From contig NZ_BMDO01000004.1 of the NCBI RefSeq assembly GCF_014635825.1, positions 62,001 through 126,000 on the forward strand: a stretch of 64,000 nucleotides of DNA. Reading direction: 5' to 3'. Source of the stretch: Mucilaginibacter galii. GTDB lineage: Bacteria; Bacteroidota; Bacteroidia; Sphingobacteriales; Sphingobacteriaceae. Below the pieces are notes generated by a model that had not been told where the DNA came from, did not search any database, and saw only the letters and a list, made by a program, of their open reading frames with translations. Positions 1 through 10,463 of this stretch are shown here, in pieces (positions within the stretch are counted from its first letter, which is position 1; every line of letters starts with the position of its first letter). Both the position numbers and the translations under genes were made by a program.

Positions 1-1906
1 CGCCTGCAGGCACCCAGGTAGGGTCAATGTGTTCACAGTATTCGCCTGCCCGTTGCCCGCTTTCGCGGCAAACATCCACTTTCACCATGGCGTTTACCGG
101 TGCTTTAAACCATTCGCGTGTAACGGGTAACTGCCTGAATATTTCGAATAAGACCGGGGCCGCTGTGTTGATGCCGGTAAGGTTGGGCCTGCCTTCGCCC
201 GTGGTGTTGCCCACCCATACGCCCACTACATATTTAGGGGTTACGCCAATGGCCCAGCCATCCCTAAAGCCAAAGCTGGTTCCTGTTTTCCATGCAATGC
301 GCTGGGTGGAGCCAAACTGTTGCCAAAGCATTTCCTCGCCCGGCCGCATCACTTCTTCCATCGCCTGAAAAGTATAATAGATAGAACCTGCATCCAGCAA
401 ACCGTTTTTTTCTTTGGATGATTTATCTGCCTTTACTGATTGATATACCGGCGCATGAAAATCATCATCATAGTAATAACCCGTTTGATTGTAATGGTTT
501 AACACCCGTGCCATGCCGGCATATGCTCCCGTTAATTCCCAAAGTGTATTTTCGCATCCGCCTAAAATAAGCGATAGTCCGTAATGATCGGCAGGCTGGG
601 TAAGTGTAGTGATTCCTGCCTTTTTCAATACCTCGTAAAAGCGTTCGTACTTGTATTTTTGAAGCATTTTTACCGCAGGCACATTGAGCGATCGCGCCAG
701 TGCACGCGAGGCAGGCACGGCACCATCATAGCCTAAATCAAAGTTTTCGGGGTGGTAGCCTGCTATCTGTGTAGGTATATCGGCTATAAGCGTGTTGGGT
801 AAAATAAAGCCATCGTGCAGCATAGATGCGTACAACAGTGGCTTTAGCGTGCTGCCCGGACTACGCGGTGCATTGGCCACATCTACGCTACTCTCCAAAC
901 CGGCATCTTGCGGATGAAATATGTTGCCAACGTAAGCAATAGTAGCTCCTGTTTCTACATCAAGCACCACAGCGGCAATATTATTAATTTGGTTAGCCTT
1001 TAAAATGCGGTGGTTACGTTCCAATATTTCTGCTACCTGTTGCTGCAAACCAGCTTTGAGTGTCGTTTTTAAACGGGTAGCTGAGATGCTTTTAGCCGGA
1101 TGCTCGGCTTTAAACCGTTCGAGCAGGTGAGGGGCGAGTTGGGGAAGTGGCAAGGGCTTATCGGGCATGGGTTCCAACTTAGCTAAATCGGCCGTGCTTT
1201 GGTCGATAATTTTTAAAGTGCAAAGCTTATCTAATAACTGGTTGCGTTTCTTTAACAATACTTTACGGTTCTTGCCGGGATGTACCAGCGCCGGAGCATT
1301 TGGAAGCACAGCCATAGCAGCCATTTCGCCCCAGGATAATTTATTGGGACCGCGGCCAAAATATCGCCATGATGCTGCGTTTAAGCCAATTACATTGCCA
1401 CCAAAAGGTGCGTTGCTGGCATATAAAGCCAGTATTTCGTTTTTGCTGTTCGAAATTTCAAGCCGTGTGGCCATTACCATTTCCAGCAGCTTGTTCCAAA
1501 CCGTGCGGTTATGATGCGTGGCCAGGCGGATTACCTGCATAGTGAGCGTACTGCCACCGCTGCTTACCCGTTTAGATTTTAAGTTTTGACGAATAGCCCG
1601 CCCGAACGCCAGCGGATCTACCCCGAAATGGTGTAGGAAACGCTTATCTTCAAAAGCGATGATGCACTGCTTAAATTTATCAGGAACCGAATCGGAATAG
1701 GGGAAACGCCACTGTCCGTCGGACGCGATAGCTGCCCCCAGAAGTTGACCGCTGTCATCGTCGATTACATAAGAGGTAGGACTGTTAAAAAGCGGACGGG
1801 GCAGGCAAAACGCAAAAGCAATTACGGCAATCAAAAGTATAACTGCCGTTATTGAAGTTTTTGGCCGCTTGCGCAGGTATTTAAAGAATTGATGATCGCG
1901 TATCAT
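1..1906 (-). CDS. pbpC: Penicillin-binding protein 1C (partial, C-terminus cut by window edge)
   Basis: Bifunctional peptidoglycan glycosyltransferase/transpeptidase anchored in the inner membrane. The frame opens with an ATG at 1906 and runs off the left edge after about 635 codons; the family is usually 750-800 residues, so only the C-terminal extension is missing. An N-terminal membrane segment (about residues 13-35) is followed by the GT51 domain with EDKRF and GGSTLTMQ motifs. The transpeptidase domain carries the SxxK motif (SPGSTLKP), SLN and KTGTS. The lack of an obvious PASTA or OB insertion and the SPGSTLKPLLYA form of the active site favour the 1C class over 1A. Genes for alpha-2-macroglobulin often adjoin pbpC, but none lies to its right here. 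The product class is secure; the 1C subtype is inference. Confidence 0.9.
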   Translation of the reverse strand, partial: MIRDHQFFKYLRKRPKTSITAVILLIAVIAFAFCLPRPLFNSPTSYVIDDDSGQLLGAAIASDGQWRFPYSDSVPDKFKQCIIAFEDKRFLHHFGVDPLAFGRAIRQNLKSKRVSSGGSTLTMQVIRLATHHNRTVWNKLLEMVMATRLEISNSKNEILALYASNAPFGGNVIGLNAASWRYFGRGPNKLSWGEMAAMAVLPNAPALVHPGKNRKVLLKKRNQLLDKLCTLKIIDQSTADLAKLEPMPDKPLPLPQLAPHLLERFKAEHPAKSISATRLKTTLKAGLQQQVAEILERNHRILKANQINNIAAVVLDVETGATIAYVGNIFHPQDAGLESSVDVANAPRSPGSTLKPLLYASMLHDGFILPNTLIADIPTQIAGYHPENFDLGYDGAVPASRALARSLNVPAVKMLQKYKYERFYEVLKKAGITTLTQPADHYGLSLILGGCENTLWELTGAYAGMARVLNHYNQTGYYYDDDFHAPVYQSVKADKSSKEKNGLLDAGSIYYTFQAMEEVMRPGEEMLWQQFGSTQRIAWKTGTSFGFRDGWAIGVTPKYVVGVWVGNTTGEGRPNLTGINTAAPVLFEIFRQLPVTREWFKAPVNAMVKVDVCRESGQRAGEYCEHIDPTWVPAG

Positions 1907-1948
1907 ATCAGCGCCTGCTAATTTATATCTCCAGTTGATATACAAAAC

Positions 1949-2139
1949 GTCATTGCGCGGTACGAAGCAATCTTTGCGTGGAAAAGTAGCCTGTATACCT
2001 GTCATACAGCGATTGCTTTGTACCTCGCAATGACGGTCTAAACAATAAATGTCATTGCGAGGAGCGATAGCGACGTGGCAATCTCTTTACGCTTTGTTAC
2101 CGGGCGTAGGGGGGTTGCCGCGCCATCGCTCGCAATGAC
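1949..2139. repeat. Tandem pair of dispersed palindromic repeats (GTCATTGCGAGG type)
   Basis: Two imperfect palindromes lie side by side between pbpC and uxuA: 1949-2034 and 2051-2139. Each begins with GTCATTGCG and ends with CGCAATGAC, with complementary arms such as GAGGAGCGATAGCGACGTGG near the left end of the second copy. Transcribed, each would fold into a long hairpin. A further close copy is at 10464-10545 and a diverged relative (GTCATTTCGAG) at 9445-9537. They behave like REP/BIME-type interspersed elements and contain no open reading frame. Confidence 0.85.
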
Positions 2140-2157
2140 ATATTTTATATGAGCTTC

Positions 2158-3348
2158 TTAGCTATTTTCCATAAACTTTCTGATGCCCAACTCCAGGCCT
2201 CTCAATTCTGCTAAGCCTCTTAAACGGCCTATGGCAGAGTAGCCAGGGTTGGTTTTCTTATGCAGATCGTCGAGCATTTTGTGGCCATGATCCGGGCGGA
2301 AAGGCATGCGCAGGTGCTTCTCGCCGGCTGCCTTGCGTTTGTTTTGCTCGTTGATCAATGCTTTCATTACGGAAAACATATCTACATCGCCATTCAAATG
2401 GTCGGCTTCATGGAAATTACCCATTTCATCGCGGCGTGTGGCACGCAGGTGAATGAAGTGAATGCGGTGGCCCAGGCGTGCCACCATGCCGGCCAAATCA
2501 TTATCGGCACGTACGCCAAACGAGCCCGTGCAATATGTTAAGCCGTTGTGGTAGTTATCCACTGCGTTGTACAGGTCATGTATATCGGCCTCGGTACTTA
2601 CTACGCGGGGTAAACCTAAAATAGGGTAAGGCGGGTCATCGGGGTGAATACACATCAACACACCCGCTTGCTCGGCCGATGGGATAACCTGCTCTAGGAA
2701 ATAATACAAGTTTGCTTTCAGCGCAGCATCATCTACATGGTTATAAGAAGCCAGTATCTCTAAAAACTGTGCTACGGTGTAACCTTCTTCCGAACCGGGT
2801 AGGCCTGCAATTATATTTTTTATCAGCAGTGCTTTGTCCTCTTCGGTCATACCCTGCAGATACTTTTGAGCAGCTTCCTGTTGTTCGGGCGTATAAGTTT
2901 GCTCCGCGCCGGGGCGTTTAAGCAGGTACAGTTCAAACGCGGCAAAGGCGGTTACATCAAAGCGCAACGCGGTAGAACCATCGGGCAGGCGGTAGTCCAG
3001 GTCGGTACGGGTCCAATCGAGTATGGGCATAAAGTTGTAACAAACAATGTCCATTCCACATTGGCCTAGGTTAAGCAGCGTTTGTTTATAGTTCTCTATA
3101 TATTGCGCATAGTTGCCGCTGCGCTTTTTAATATCTTCATGTACAGGCACGCTTTCTACTACCGACCAGGTTAAGCCGGCTTCTTCAATAATAGCCTGCC
3201 TTTTTTTGATCTCCTCAACACGCCAAACCTGTCCGTTAGGAATATAGTGTAATGCGGAAACTACGCCTGTAGCGCCTGCCTGCCTTACATCGGCTAAAGA
3301 AACCGGGTCGTTAGGGCCGTACCAGCGCCATGTTTGTTCTAAACTCAT
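2158..3348 (-). CDS. uxuA: Mannonate dehydratase
   Basis: Converts D-mannonate to 2-keto-3-deoxygluconate in cytoplasmic hexuronate catabolism. The 396-residue protein has the UxuA layout: an N-terminal [13 protein letters not shown] segment, the [12 protein letters not shown] and [15 protein letters not shown] blocks, then the metal-site regions CIHPDDPP and [11 protein letters not shown], ending with FRPDHGH, which supplies a late His/Asp pair. Length equals that of family members. It lies 19 nt downstream of the GH2 gene on the same strand, so the two are probably one transcript, suggesting that glucuronate-containing oligosaccharides are the substrate. No uxaC or kdgK gene is present in this stretch. 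Confidence 0.95.
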   Translation of the reverse strand: MSLEQTWRWYGPNDPVSLADVRQAGATGVVSALHYIPNGQVWRVEEIKKRQAIIEEAGLTWSVVESVPVHEDIKKRSGNYAQYIENYKQTLLNLGQCGMDIVCYNFMPILDWTRTDLDYRLPDGSTALRFDVTAFAAFELYLLKRPGAEQTYTPEQQEAAQKYLQGMTEEDKALLIKNIIAGLPGSEEGYTVAQFLEILASYNHVDDAALKANLYYFLEQVIPSAEQAGVLMCIHPDDPPYPILGLPRVVSTEADIHDLYNAVDNYHNGLTYCTGSFGVRADNDLAGMVARLGHRIHFIHLRATRRDEMGNFHEADHLNGDVDMFSVMKALINEQNKRKAAGEKHLRMPFRPDHGHKMLDDLHKKTNPGYSAIGRLRGLAELRGLELGIRKFMENS

Positions 3349-3367
3349 GGTATTATGTTGATGGATG

Positions 3368-5818
3368 TTATTTACCGGCTAAATTTAAGAATACAGTTGA
3401 CATTCCGGGTGATTGAACGCTTAAAATACTTTGCCCTTTCATGGTTTTTACCTGGATGGTAGCCCGGCCGTTATAGGCCTGCACTCTGCGCGAGCCTCCA
3501 GAGGTGCCTAAATCGTCCAATAATTCTCCATCGCCCGTTAATCTGAAGGTAATCCAGTTAATTGCATCGAGGCAGGGTATGCCTTTTTCATCCAGCAATT
3601 TGACTTGTGCCGTTGTGGTACCGTTTTGGCTGTTTACCTGTTCTAAAACCAGTTTTGCAGGCTTATTCCACTTTTCAGTTTGATAGTCCTGCTTAATTTC
3701 ATCTGTAATGATAACGTTTCCTTTTTTGGCAATTACTTTAATTGCGTTGCTGCCTGCACTTAAAGGCACATCCCAGCGTAAACCTGCTGCCGGGAAATCC
3801 TGGCTGTTACGTTTTTTAGTGCCGTAGCTTTTACCGTTTACAAAAAGTTCGGCCTGGGTACAGTTGGAGTAAACTTTAATCTGCTTCTTTTCGCCGGCAT
3901 TGCCCCAACGCGTCGGCCAAGTATGGCCGTAAATATGTGCCATGGGCTTATCTGTCCAATAGGATTGAAAGACGTAATATGACTCCTTCAGCGTCATATC
4001 GCGCGATACCACGCCTTTTTGATTAACGTAGGGGATAGGGTTATCGGGACGTAATGGAGTGGAAAAATCTTTAAACGTCCAGAATGCCGAACCGCTTAGC
4101 CACGGCATATTCTCCTGTTCTTTCAAATGCCAGTCGAACAAATTGCATATGTAAGTTTCGCTCCAGTCGCCATCTTTTGAGGCCAGCGGATCTTTGGTTT
4201 TGCCGGTTTTAGGATCAGTCGGTTGTGGCGTGTTCAAGTAAGTATCAGGGTTTTCGGCGTGTCGGCCTGCATGGCTGTCGCCGCCCCATTCGGCATGAAA
4301 AAAGCGGTTGTTCTTGTTAAATTCATCCTCGCTTATTTGCTTATAATCGGTGTATTTGGCCCTGTACCAGCCAGCCCAAATAGAGGGAGAGTATACATCA
4401 GGTATATCTTTGCAAAACTCGCACCGGCGTATGGAGGTCATGCGTGAGGGATCAAGTTTGTGGGCAAGGTCATTCTGCTCCTTCATGAATGTCCTGATTT
4501 TTTCTTTGTCAAACTCTGCAAAATCGCCTTCCCAATCGTTCTCATTACCCAAGCCCCATAAAATAATGGCAGGGTGGTTGTAGTGCTGCTCAATCATGTT
4601 GGTCATCATTTGCCGGGCTTGCTCCTGGTAGCCCGGCCCACCTAAACCGCCGCGACACCAGGGCTCTTCTTCCCAGGCCAAGATGCCCAAGCTATCGCAT
4701 AGGTTTAACACAATGCGCGATTGTTGATAATGCCCCAGGCGGATAAAGTTAACACCCATATCTTTCATCAGCTGCATTTCCTGCCGCATCATGGCCTCGG
4801 TCATGGCAGCGCCTACACCTGCATGGTCTTCATGGCGGTGTGTGCCGCGAAGCCGTAGCCGTTTGCCGTTCAACATAAAAGGACCATGTGGCGTAAATTC
4901 GAAATTGCGAAAGCCGATTTTTTCAGTTTGTGTAAAGGTTTCGCCATTAGCTGTTGCCGTAATTTGCACCGTGTACAGGTAAGGCGAAGATGGCGACCAT
5001 ATTTTAGGCTTACCAACACGTAACTTGCTTAAACTATAAGTGCCCTGAAAGGCCGGGCTGCTTACCACGTATTTACCGCTACCTACCGTCTTACCCGCGG
5101 CATCTTTAACAACCACATTGCCCAAAGCGTTTTGTGCTTGAGTTAAGCCATCGAAAGTAGCTTTAACATCAATCCAGCCCTCTTTAAGGTCTTTACTTAA
5201 TGTGGCTGCAGCAAATAGTTTATTGACGGATACCAGTGGTTGGTAAACCAGATTTACGTAACGGTACAGGCCACCATAAACGTTAAAGTCTGACATCTGG
5301 GAGGGGATGGTCTCCAGATCGCGGGAGTTATCGCAACGGATGGAAACAGGTACTTTGCCTTTAAACTGCTTTTGGAAAGCTTCTGTTTTTTTGAAAGCGG
5401 CTACCGCTTCGGTAATGTCGGCGGTCCACTCATCATAACCGCCTAAGTGCGATGTTACTTTGGTGGTGTACACGTAAACGTCGGTTTTTTGCCCGGCACC
5501 TTCAAAGTGCAGTAGCGTGCGACCATTGCCATATGGGTTAGCTATAGCAAGCTGTGTACGGTACCAGCCTGGTCCCTGGTAGTAGTTTACATCAGGGTCA
5601 ACGGCATCGCGGGCATTAAAGCAATGGGGTAGGGTTACGTTTTGCCAAAGGGGAACACTTTCCGGGCCACCTGGTGGTACAGGCCTTACGGCTTCCCATA
5701 TGCCGCCTAGATCCTGCCTTATGAATTCCCAGTTGCTGTTAAGGCGGGTGGTTTGCTGACTATAGCCGGTAATGGCCGTTATTAAAAAGGCCAGCGTGGT
5801 AATAAGCTTTTTGATCAT
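3368..5818 (-). CDS. Glycoside hydrolase family 2 protein (beta-galactosidase/beta-glucuronidase class)
   Basis: Secreted or periplasmic exo-glycosidase of 816 residues. A signal peptide covers about residues 1-20 (ends TGYSQ). The sugar-binding jelly roll (about 25-190) includes LPHCFNARD and GPGWYRT; an immunoglobulin-like domain follows, then a TIM barrel with [10 protein letters not shown]. The acid/base glutamate is in GLGNEND (about 424) and the probable nucleophile in HAEWGG (about 509). C-terminal beta domains (about 650-816) carry the Ig-like fold seen in Bacteroidota GH2 enzymes. Substrate specificity cannot be read from the sequence; coupling to uxuA hints at beta-glucuronides, but a beta-galactosidase is equally possible. 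Start chosen because the signal peptide begins there. Confidence 0.9.
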   Translation of the reverse strand: MIKKLITTLAFLITAITGYSQQTTRLNSNWEFIRQDLGGIWEAVRPVPPGGPESVPLWQNVTLPHCFNARDAVDPDVNYYQGPGWYRTQLAIANPYGNGRTLLHFEGAGQKTDVYVYTTKVTSHLGGYDEWTADITEAVAAFKKTEAFQKQFKGKVPVSIRCDNSRDLETIPSQMSDFNVYGGLYRYVNLVYQPLVSVNKLFAAATLSKDLKEGWIDVKATFDGLTQAQNALGNVVVKDAAGKTVGSGKYVVSSPAFQGTYSLSKLRVGKPKIWSPSSPYLYTVQITATANGETFTQTEKIGFRNFEFTPHGPFMLNGKRLRLRGTHRHEDHAGVGAAMTEAMMRQEMQLMKDMGVNFIRLGHYQQSRIVLNLCDSLGILAWEEEPWCRGGLGGPGYQEQARQMMTNMIEQHYNHPAIILWGLGNENDWEGDFAEFDKEKIRTFMKEQNDLAHKLDPSRMTSIRRCEFCKDIPDVYSPSIWAGWYRAKYTDYKQISEDEFNKNNRFFHAEWGGDSHAGRHAENPDTYLNTPQPTDPKTGKTKDPLASKDGDWSETYICNLFDWHLKEQENMPWLSGSAFWTFKDFSTPLRPDNPIPYVNQKGVVSRDMTLKESYYVFQSYWTDKPMAHIYGHTWPTRWGNAGEKKQIKVYSNCTQAELFVNGKSYGTKKRNSQDFPAAGLRWDVPLSAGSNAIKVIAKKGNVIITDEIKQDYQTEKWNKPAKLVLEQVNSQNGTTTAQVKLLDEKGIPCLDAINWITFRLTGDGELLDDLGTSGGSRRVQAYNGRATIQVKTMKGQSILSVQSPGMSTVFLNLAGK

Positions 5819-6135
5819 ATACTGATTCTGTTTCGGAGCAAAGTGCAGTCAAAATTGTGTTTTGCTGACTGCTTTACTGCTTACAATTGGTTGTTGTTGC
5901 AGTAAATTTATAACACAGCGATCAATATACATTAAGTTATTTTTCAACTTTTAGGAGCTGGTCAACAATTTAATACGCTTAATGAACAGGTATGAAAAAA
6001 TGGATTTCTGATATGTAGCAGCATATTTTTACGTGTTTGCAATCTACATCAACTCAAACCATATACGGTTAGTGAGCAATCAATTTTTTACGAATATTTA
6101 AGCTTGAACATTAAGTAAACGCATGAAAGATGCAG
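5819..6135. other. Intergenic region with a candidate operator upstream of the GH2-uxuA pair
   Basis: A 317-bp AT-rich stretch with no credible gene; it must hold the promoter of the leftward GH2 gene. At 5845-5872 a 7-bp perfect inverted repeat, GCAGTCA and TGACTGC, is separated by 14 nt whose edges (AAAA, TTTT) extend the dyad. It sits 27 nt before the GH2 start codon, where a repressor site or a leader hairpin would be expected. No clear TAnnTTTG element was found. Confidence 0.4.
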
Positions 6136-6948
6136 TTAAGGAATGACAATATCGAGTGTTTGATAAGTATGAGCACTAAAATATCCCAAGGCATTATTAC
6201 TTAAGTTAGATGGCGGGTTGCCCGGTGTAGTACCCCCGTTGGGTCCGCCACGGCGCTGCGAGCGCAGGGTAAACCAGTAATTGAAGATGTTCTTATCAAT
6301 GCACTGAACTTCTACCGAAGCTAAGTCGCCCGATTTGACGTCTTCCGTTTCGTCATTATTGTCGTAAGGGTATAATTCTTCCTTAATAACGTTGCCATCG
6401 GTCAGGCGGTCGTCTTCCACGTAAATGCGGTTAGCTCCTTTGCCATTAATGCGCAGAATATAGCGGTACTGATTAGCAATGCCTTTAGGATCAGTGTAGT
6501 TAACAGCAATCAACTTGCGTTCTGTACTGCCAAAGGTAACCTTGCTCAGGCTCAGCGAATCGACAAGTACTGCTGCAGGCATTATCGAGGTGGCGGTGTA
6601 AGTGTTGTTATCTACCTTAACGGTTAAAGTGTAGGTGCGGCCAGTTTGCCCGCGTAAAGGACCAAAAGCGTAGTGCCCCCGCTGCATCTCGCTGAATTTA
6701 TAGGTGTTGCCCAAATTGTCAGTCACCTGCACATCGGCACCGGTAACGCCCGGGTAGTTGTTAGTTTCTGTATAAGCTACTGACCGGCTGATGTCTACGT
6801 ATTGTGTGCCGCGAATATTGGTAATATTTCCTTCTATAACTAACTGGGAAGCAGACGAATTTACCTCAATATCGATCACCTTTTGGCACGAGGTAAATGC
6901 CAAACAGACCAATACGATTGCAATATATATATTTATAAAATTCTTCAT
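6136..6948 (-). CDS. DUF4249 family lipoprotein
   Basis: Predicted outer-membrane or periplasmic lipoprotein of about 270 residues. The start at 6948 gives a classic lipoprotein signal peptide (MKNFINIY, hydrophobic core, lipobox FTSC); an ATG at 6969 overlaps the upstream stop codon as TAATG and would add seven residues, so translational coupling is possible. After the cysteine come short beta-rich repeats (VIEGNITN, YVDISRSVAY, VQVTDNLGN, YTLTVKVDNNTYTA) typical of DUF4249. The C-terminus contains a glycine/proline-rich segment. Partner of the TonB-dependent receptor directly upstream, a pairing common in Bacteroidota. The ligand is unknown; the pair does not look like SusC/SusD. Confidence 0.85.
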   Translation of the reverse strand: MKNFINIYIAIVLVCLAFTSCQKVIDIEVNSSASQLVIEGNITNIRGTQYVDISRSVAYTETNNYPGVTGADVQVTDNLGNTYKFSEMQRGHYAFGPLRGQTGRTYTLTVKVDNNTYTATSIMPAAVLVDSLSLSKVTFGSTERKLIAVNYTDPKGIANQYRYILRINGKGANRIYVEDDRLTDGNVIKEELYPYDNNDETEDVKSGDLASVEVQCIDKNIFNYWFTLRSQRRGGPNGGTTPGNPPSNLSNNALGYFSAHTYQTLDIVIP

Positions 6949-6968
6949 GATTTGCTCAAAAAACTTCA

Positions 6969-9305
6969 TTAAAACTTAAAATTCAACGTTACCGACGGAA
7001 TGATGCCAAACAGCGACGTTTGCACGGCTTCGGTGCGAGTTGGGTCCGACGCTACGTCCCTGAAATCTATAGAATAAGGGTTCTTCCGGTTCAGTGCATT
7101 GTACAACCCGAAAGACCAGCTCGAGTGAAAACGCTTGCCCGTATCTTTACCTTCAAGCGTAGCGCTTACATCCAAACGCGAGGTGTAAGGCAGGCGGTTG
7201 GCGTTGCGTTCGGTGTAAAAGTAGGTGGTATTGCCACCCACCTGGTACTTGCCCGCCGGGTAGGTTACGGCGTTACCTGTGTTGTAAATGTAGTTGCCGG
7301 ATAGCGTCCAGCGTTTGCCCAGTTTGTAGATGGCAACCAAGGCAACATCATGCGTACGGTCTTGCCGGGCAGGGAAGTAGTTGCCGTTATTCAGCTCGTT
7401 AAACTTACGCTCAGTGCGCGATAGGGTGTAGCTTATCCAGCCGCTTAGCTTGCCCTTGGTTTTCTTGGCATAAAGCTCTAAACCGTAAGCGCGGCCATGG
7501 CCGAAGAGCAGTTCTGATTCTACGTTAGCGTTGGCTATAAGGCGGGCTGCGTTCTTGTACTCAATTTGGTTCTGCATGGTTTTGTAATACACCTCGCCCG
7601 AAAACTCGTAGGCGTTATCTTGTATATTCTTAAAATATCCAAGGGCCACCTGGTCGGCAATTTCGGGGCGGATGTTGTTACTGCTCATCACATACTGGTC
7701 TGTTGGCGAGCTTGAGCCCGAGTTAGACAGGATGTGGATGTTTTGCGTATTACGGTTGTACGAAGCCTTTACCGAGTTTTCATCATTGATGATGTAGCTG
7801 GCCGAAAAGCGCGGTTCAAGATTAAAATAATTGCTCACCGATTTGCCGCTGCCATAAGTAGCCGAGCTGGTTATATCGCCATTGGCGGCATAGGTATTAA
7901 AAGTGCCTGGTCCCAGTAAATTATATAAGCTTACCCTTAAGCCATAGAGCAGAGTGACACGCGGGTTAACTACATATTCATCAGAAATATACCCCGATGT
8001 TTCTAATCCATAACGGTTCTCGACAGATAGGGGGTTAAAACTCGAATTAGCACTCGTGCTGATATCGGATGGTGCTATGCGGTGATGCGTGCCCTGAATA
8101 CCGAACCGCAGGGTGTGCTTATTACTGAAATATTGAAAGTCTTGTTTAAAGTTAATGTCACGAATAAGGGAGGTAAGCGTAAAATTGTTTACATCATCTA
8201 TAAGCTTTACCGTGTAATTGTATTTGTTGTAAATGAGTGAGGTGTTGGAAAATAAGCGGCTGTTAAACACGTGGTTAAAGCGTAACGTTCCTGTTGTGTT
8301 TCCCCATGAATTATCAAACAGGTCTTTTATGCCTATGTTATCCTGGCCAAAATAGCCAGACAGGTAAATGGTGTTCTTATCATCGAACTTGTAATTCACC
8401 TTGGCGTTTAGGTCGTAAAAGTTAAGTGTATTGCCTCTGATGGAAGTGTCGGGGGCTGCTTTCAGCAAAAAGTCGATATACGTGCGTCGGGCGCTGATCA
8501 TGAACGAGCTCTTGTCTTTAATAAGCGGACCTTCTACTTTCAGTCGCGAAGAAATAAGCCCCAAACCGCCTTGCATACTAAACTGCTTGTTGTTGCCATC
8601 GTCCATCTTTACGTCTAAAACCGACGATAATCTTCCGCCGTACTGCGCCGGCATGCCGCCTTTATAAAGGTCAACGTTTTTAATGGCATCGGCATTAAAG
8701 GTGGAGAAAAAGCCCAGCAGGTGAGAAGAATTATATACGGTTGCCTCGTCAAGCAAAATTAGGTTCTGATCGGATGCACCGCCGCGTACAAAGAAGCCGG
8801 TCGTGCCCTCTCCACCCGATTTTACGCCCGGTAGCAGCTGGATGGTCTTCAACACATCCTTTTCGCCAAAGAGTACCGGGATGTTGTCTAACAGTTTCAT
8901 GTCCAGCCTTTCCACACCCATTTGCGGACTGCGCACATTCTCGTTCTTGCGCTCACCGGCCTTAACCACCACTTCCTGTAACTCTTTTCCGGCTTGCAAA
9001 TCGGCATTAAGGTTGATGTTTTTATTGAGAACTATGGTTTGAACTACCGTTTTATAGCTTATATAACTTATAGTGAGCGTGTAAGTTCCCTCATTAGCAC
9101 TAACCGCGTAAAAGCCGTAAGCGTTGGTAATAGCTCCTGCCTTTCCGGTAGCGCTTTCTAATCGTACAGAAGCCCCGATAAGTGTTTCGCCCGTGGCCGC
9201 ATCTCTTACGCTTCCGCTTAAAGTAAAACGTTTTTGGGCCAACGCGGTTAAACTATGGAACAGTATAAAGAACAAAAAAATACAGTAAACAGGTTTAAAT
9301 GACAT
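6969..9305 (-). CDS. TonB-dependent receptor with carboxypeptidase-like N-terminal domain
   Basis: Outer-membrane active importer energised by TonB. Start at 9305 chosen because it begins a signal peptide (MSFKPVYCIFLFF... ending ALAQ); an in-frame start 66 nt upstream would bury it. After the signal peptide there is a CarboxypepD_reg-like domain (FTLSGSVRDAATGETLIGA), then the plug (about 110-230; FFVRGGASDQNLILLDEATVYN), then a 22-strand barrel ending VTLNFKF with a terminal aromatic as expected for BAM recognition. Length (about 778) is shorter than SusC proteins (about 1000), placing it among the FecA/BtuB-like receptors that travel with DUF4249. The ligand cannot be deduced. Stop codon overlaps a possible start of the DUF4249 gene. 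Confidence 0.92.
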   Translation of the reverse strand: MSFKPVYCIFLFFILFHSLTALAQKRFTLSGSVRDAATGETLIGASVRLESATGKAGAITNAYGFYAVSANEGTYTLTISYISYKTVVQTIVLNKNINLNADLQAGKELQEVVVKAGERKNENVRSPQMGVERLDMKLLDNIPVLFGEKDVLKTIQLLPGVKSGGEGTTGFFVRGGASDQNLILLDEATVYNSSHLLGFFSTFNADAIKNVDLYKGGMPAQYGGRLSSVLDVKMDDGNNKQFSMQGGLGLISSRLKVEGPLIKDKSSFMISARRTYIDFLLKAAPDTSIRGNTLNFYDLNAKVNYKFDDKNTIYLSGYFGQDNIGIKDLFDNSWGNTTGTLRFNHVFNSRLFSNTSLIYNKYNYTVKLIDDVNNFTLTSLIRDINFKQDFQYFSNKHTLRFGIQGTHHRIAPSDISTSANSSFNPLSVENRYGLETSGYISDEYVVNPRVTLLYGLRVSLYNLLGPGTFNTYAANGDITSSATYGSGKSVSNYFNLEPRFSASYIINDENSVKASYNRNTQNIHILSNSGSSSPTDQYVMSSNNIRPEIADQVALGYFKNIQDNAYEFSGEVYYKTMQNQIEYKNAARLIANANVESELLFGHGRAYGLELYAKKTKGKLSGWISYTLSRTERKFNELNNGNYFPARQDRTHDVALVAIYKLGKRWTLSGNYIYNTGNAVTYPAGKYQVGGNTTYFYTERNANRLPYTSRLDVSATLEGKDTGKRFHSSWSFGLYNALNRKNPYSIDFRDVASDPTRTEAVQTSLFGIIPSVTLNFKF

Positions 9306-9444
9306 GCTCGAGTTGTAGAACTGCCCAAAGGTAATAATTATGCGCAGATACGTTTTGCAGATCGGTACCACAAACTAAACAAGACGAACGCACTTTTATT
9401 GTAATATTGAGGTCGGTTTTATTTCTTATCAAATGGAACTTCAT

Positions 9445-9537
9445 GTCATTTCGAGTGATAGCGAGAAATCTTGTTTGATGCAGCCGGTGACTAACCTGTA
9501 TTTTTGAACAGGATCTCTCACTATCTTTCGGGATGAC
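9445..9537. repeat. Dispersed imperfect palindrome (GTCATTTCGAG type)
   Basis: A 93-bp element with left arm GTCATTTCGAGTGATAGCG and right arm ending CTTTCGGGATGAC; the arms are imperfectly complementary and could form a long hairpin. It belongs to the same general class as the palindromes at 1949-2139 and 10464-10545 but with diverged sequence. It lies between the TonB-receptor gene and the pirin gene, which are divergently transcribed. Confidence 0.65.
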
Positions 9538-9582
9538 ACCGTATTTTAGTAATTGTCAACATCAAAAGTCACATTAAAAATT

Positions 9583-10437
9583 ATGAGAACTATTAAGAAA
9601 ATACACCAGGCGGTATACTCGCCCATTGCCGATCTGGTTACTTACCGGGCGTTGCCCACCCAGTCGGTAGAGTACATTGATCCGTTTTTGTTTTTGAATC
9701 ATCATGGCCCGCAGGTGTACGCGCCTCACAATAACGGTTTGCCTTTTGGTCCGCACCCGCACCGCGGTATGGAAACTGTGACCTTTATTTTAACCGGCGA
9801 TATTGCCCATAAGGATAGCAGCGGCCACGAAAGCGTAATTAAAGCCGGCGGTATTCAATGGATGCGGGCGGGCAGCGGATTGATCCATGCCGAAATATCA
9901 TCAGACGAATTTAAAGAGCAGGGCGGCGACCTTGAAATATTGCAGCTATGGGTAAACCTGCCTGCCAGTTTAAAAATGGCAGACCCATACTACATCGGTA
10001 AACAGGCGGAAGAAATTCCGGTGCTACAGTTTGACGAAGGCAAGGTAACCGCTAATCTCATTTCGGGCCAGTGGAAAGAAGTGAACGGCGCATTCGAATC
10101 ATCTACTGGTATATTTTTGAGCACCATTGCATTTAAGCCGGATTCGGAAATAGAAGTAACTATCCCTGCTGCACACAACATTTTCTTTTACGTTATCAGC
10201 GGTGAGGTAAATGTGAACGGCACATCGGTACGTTCGCTACATCTGGCCGAGTTTAACAACGATGGTAATGACCTTATCATCAGCGCCAAAAACGATAGCG
10301 TTTTACTTTTAGGGCACGCCATGCCATTTAATGAGCCCGTAGTATCGCAAGGCCCATTCGTAATGAATACGCAACAGGAAATTACGCAGGCCTACCAGGA
10401 TTACCGCATGGGTAAGTTTGGTACGTGGGAGGAGTAA
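9583..10437 (+). CDS. Pirin family protein
   Basis: Bicupin of 284 residues, probably cytoplasmic, with one iron-type metal site in the N-terminal cupin. The metal ligands are visible as HPHRGMETV and the later GLIHAEIS (His/Glu). Some pirins oxidise flavonols (quercetin 2,3-dioxygenase) and others regulate metabolism; the sequence cannot decide. Start at ATG 9583 (MRTIKKIHQAVYS), which matches the family's N-terminus; a TTG ten codons upstream is less likely. C-terminal cupin (about 170-284) contains NIFFYVISGEVNVNG and ends GKFGTWEE. Monocistronic by its surroundings: a palindromic repeat lies on each side. Confidence 0.92.
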   Translation: MRTIKKIHQAVYSPIADLVTYRALPTQSVEYIDPFLFLNHHGPQVYAPHNNGLPFGPHPHRGMETVTFILTGDIAHKDSSGHESVIKAGGIQWMRAGSGLIHAEISSDEFKEQGGDLEILQLWVNLPASLKMADPYYIGKQAEEIPVLQFDEGKVTANLISGQWKEVNGAFESSTGIFLSTIAFKPDSEIEVTIPAAHNIFFYVISGEVNVNGTSVRSLHLAEFNNDGNDLIISAKNDSVLLLGHAMPFNEPVVSQGPFVMNTQQEITQAYQDYRMGKFGTWEE

Positions 10438-10463
10438 GAGCATTAATGAGGATAATTGAAAAT

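Noticed and set aside
1167..1514. Plus-strand open frame opposite pbpC
   Set aside because: It runs antisense through the conserved glycosyltransferase domain of PBP1C and has no family resemblance.
1949..2139. CRISPR array
   Set aside because: The two units are long palindromes of variable length with no uniform spacers, and no cas genes are present.
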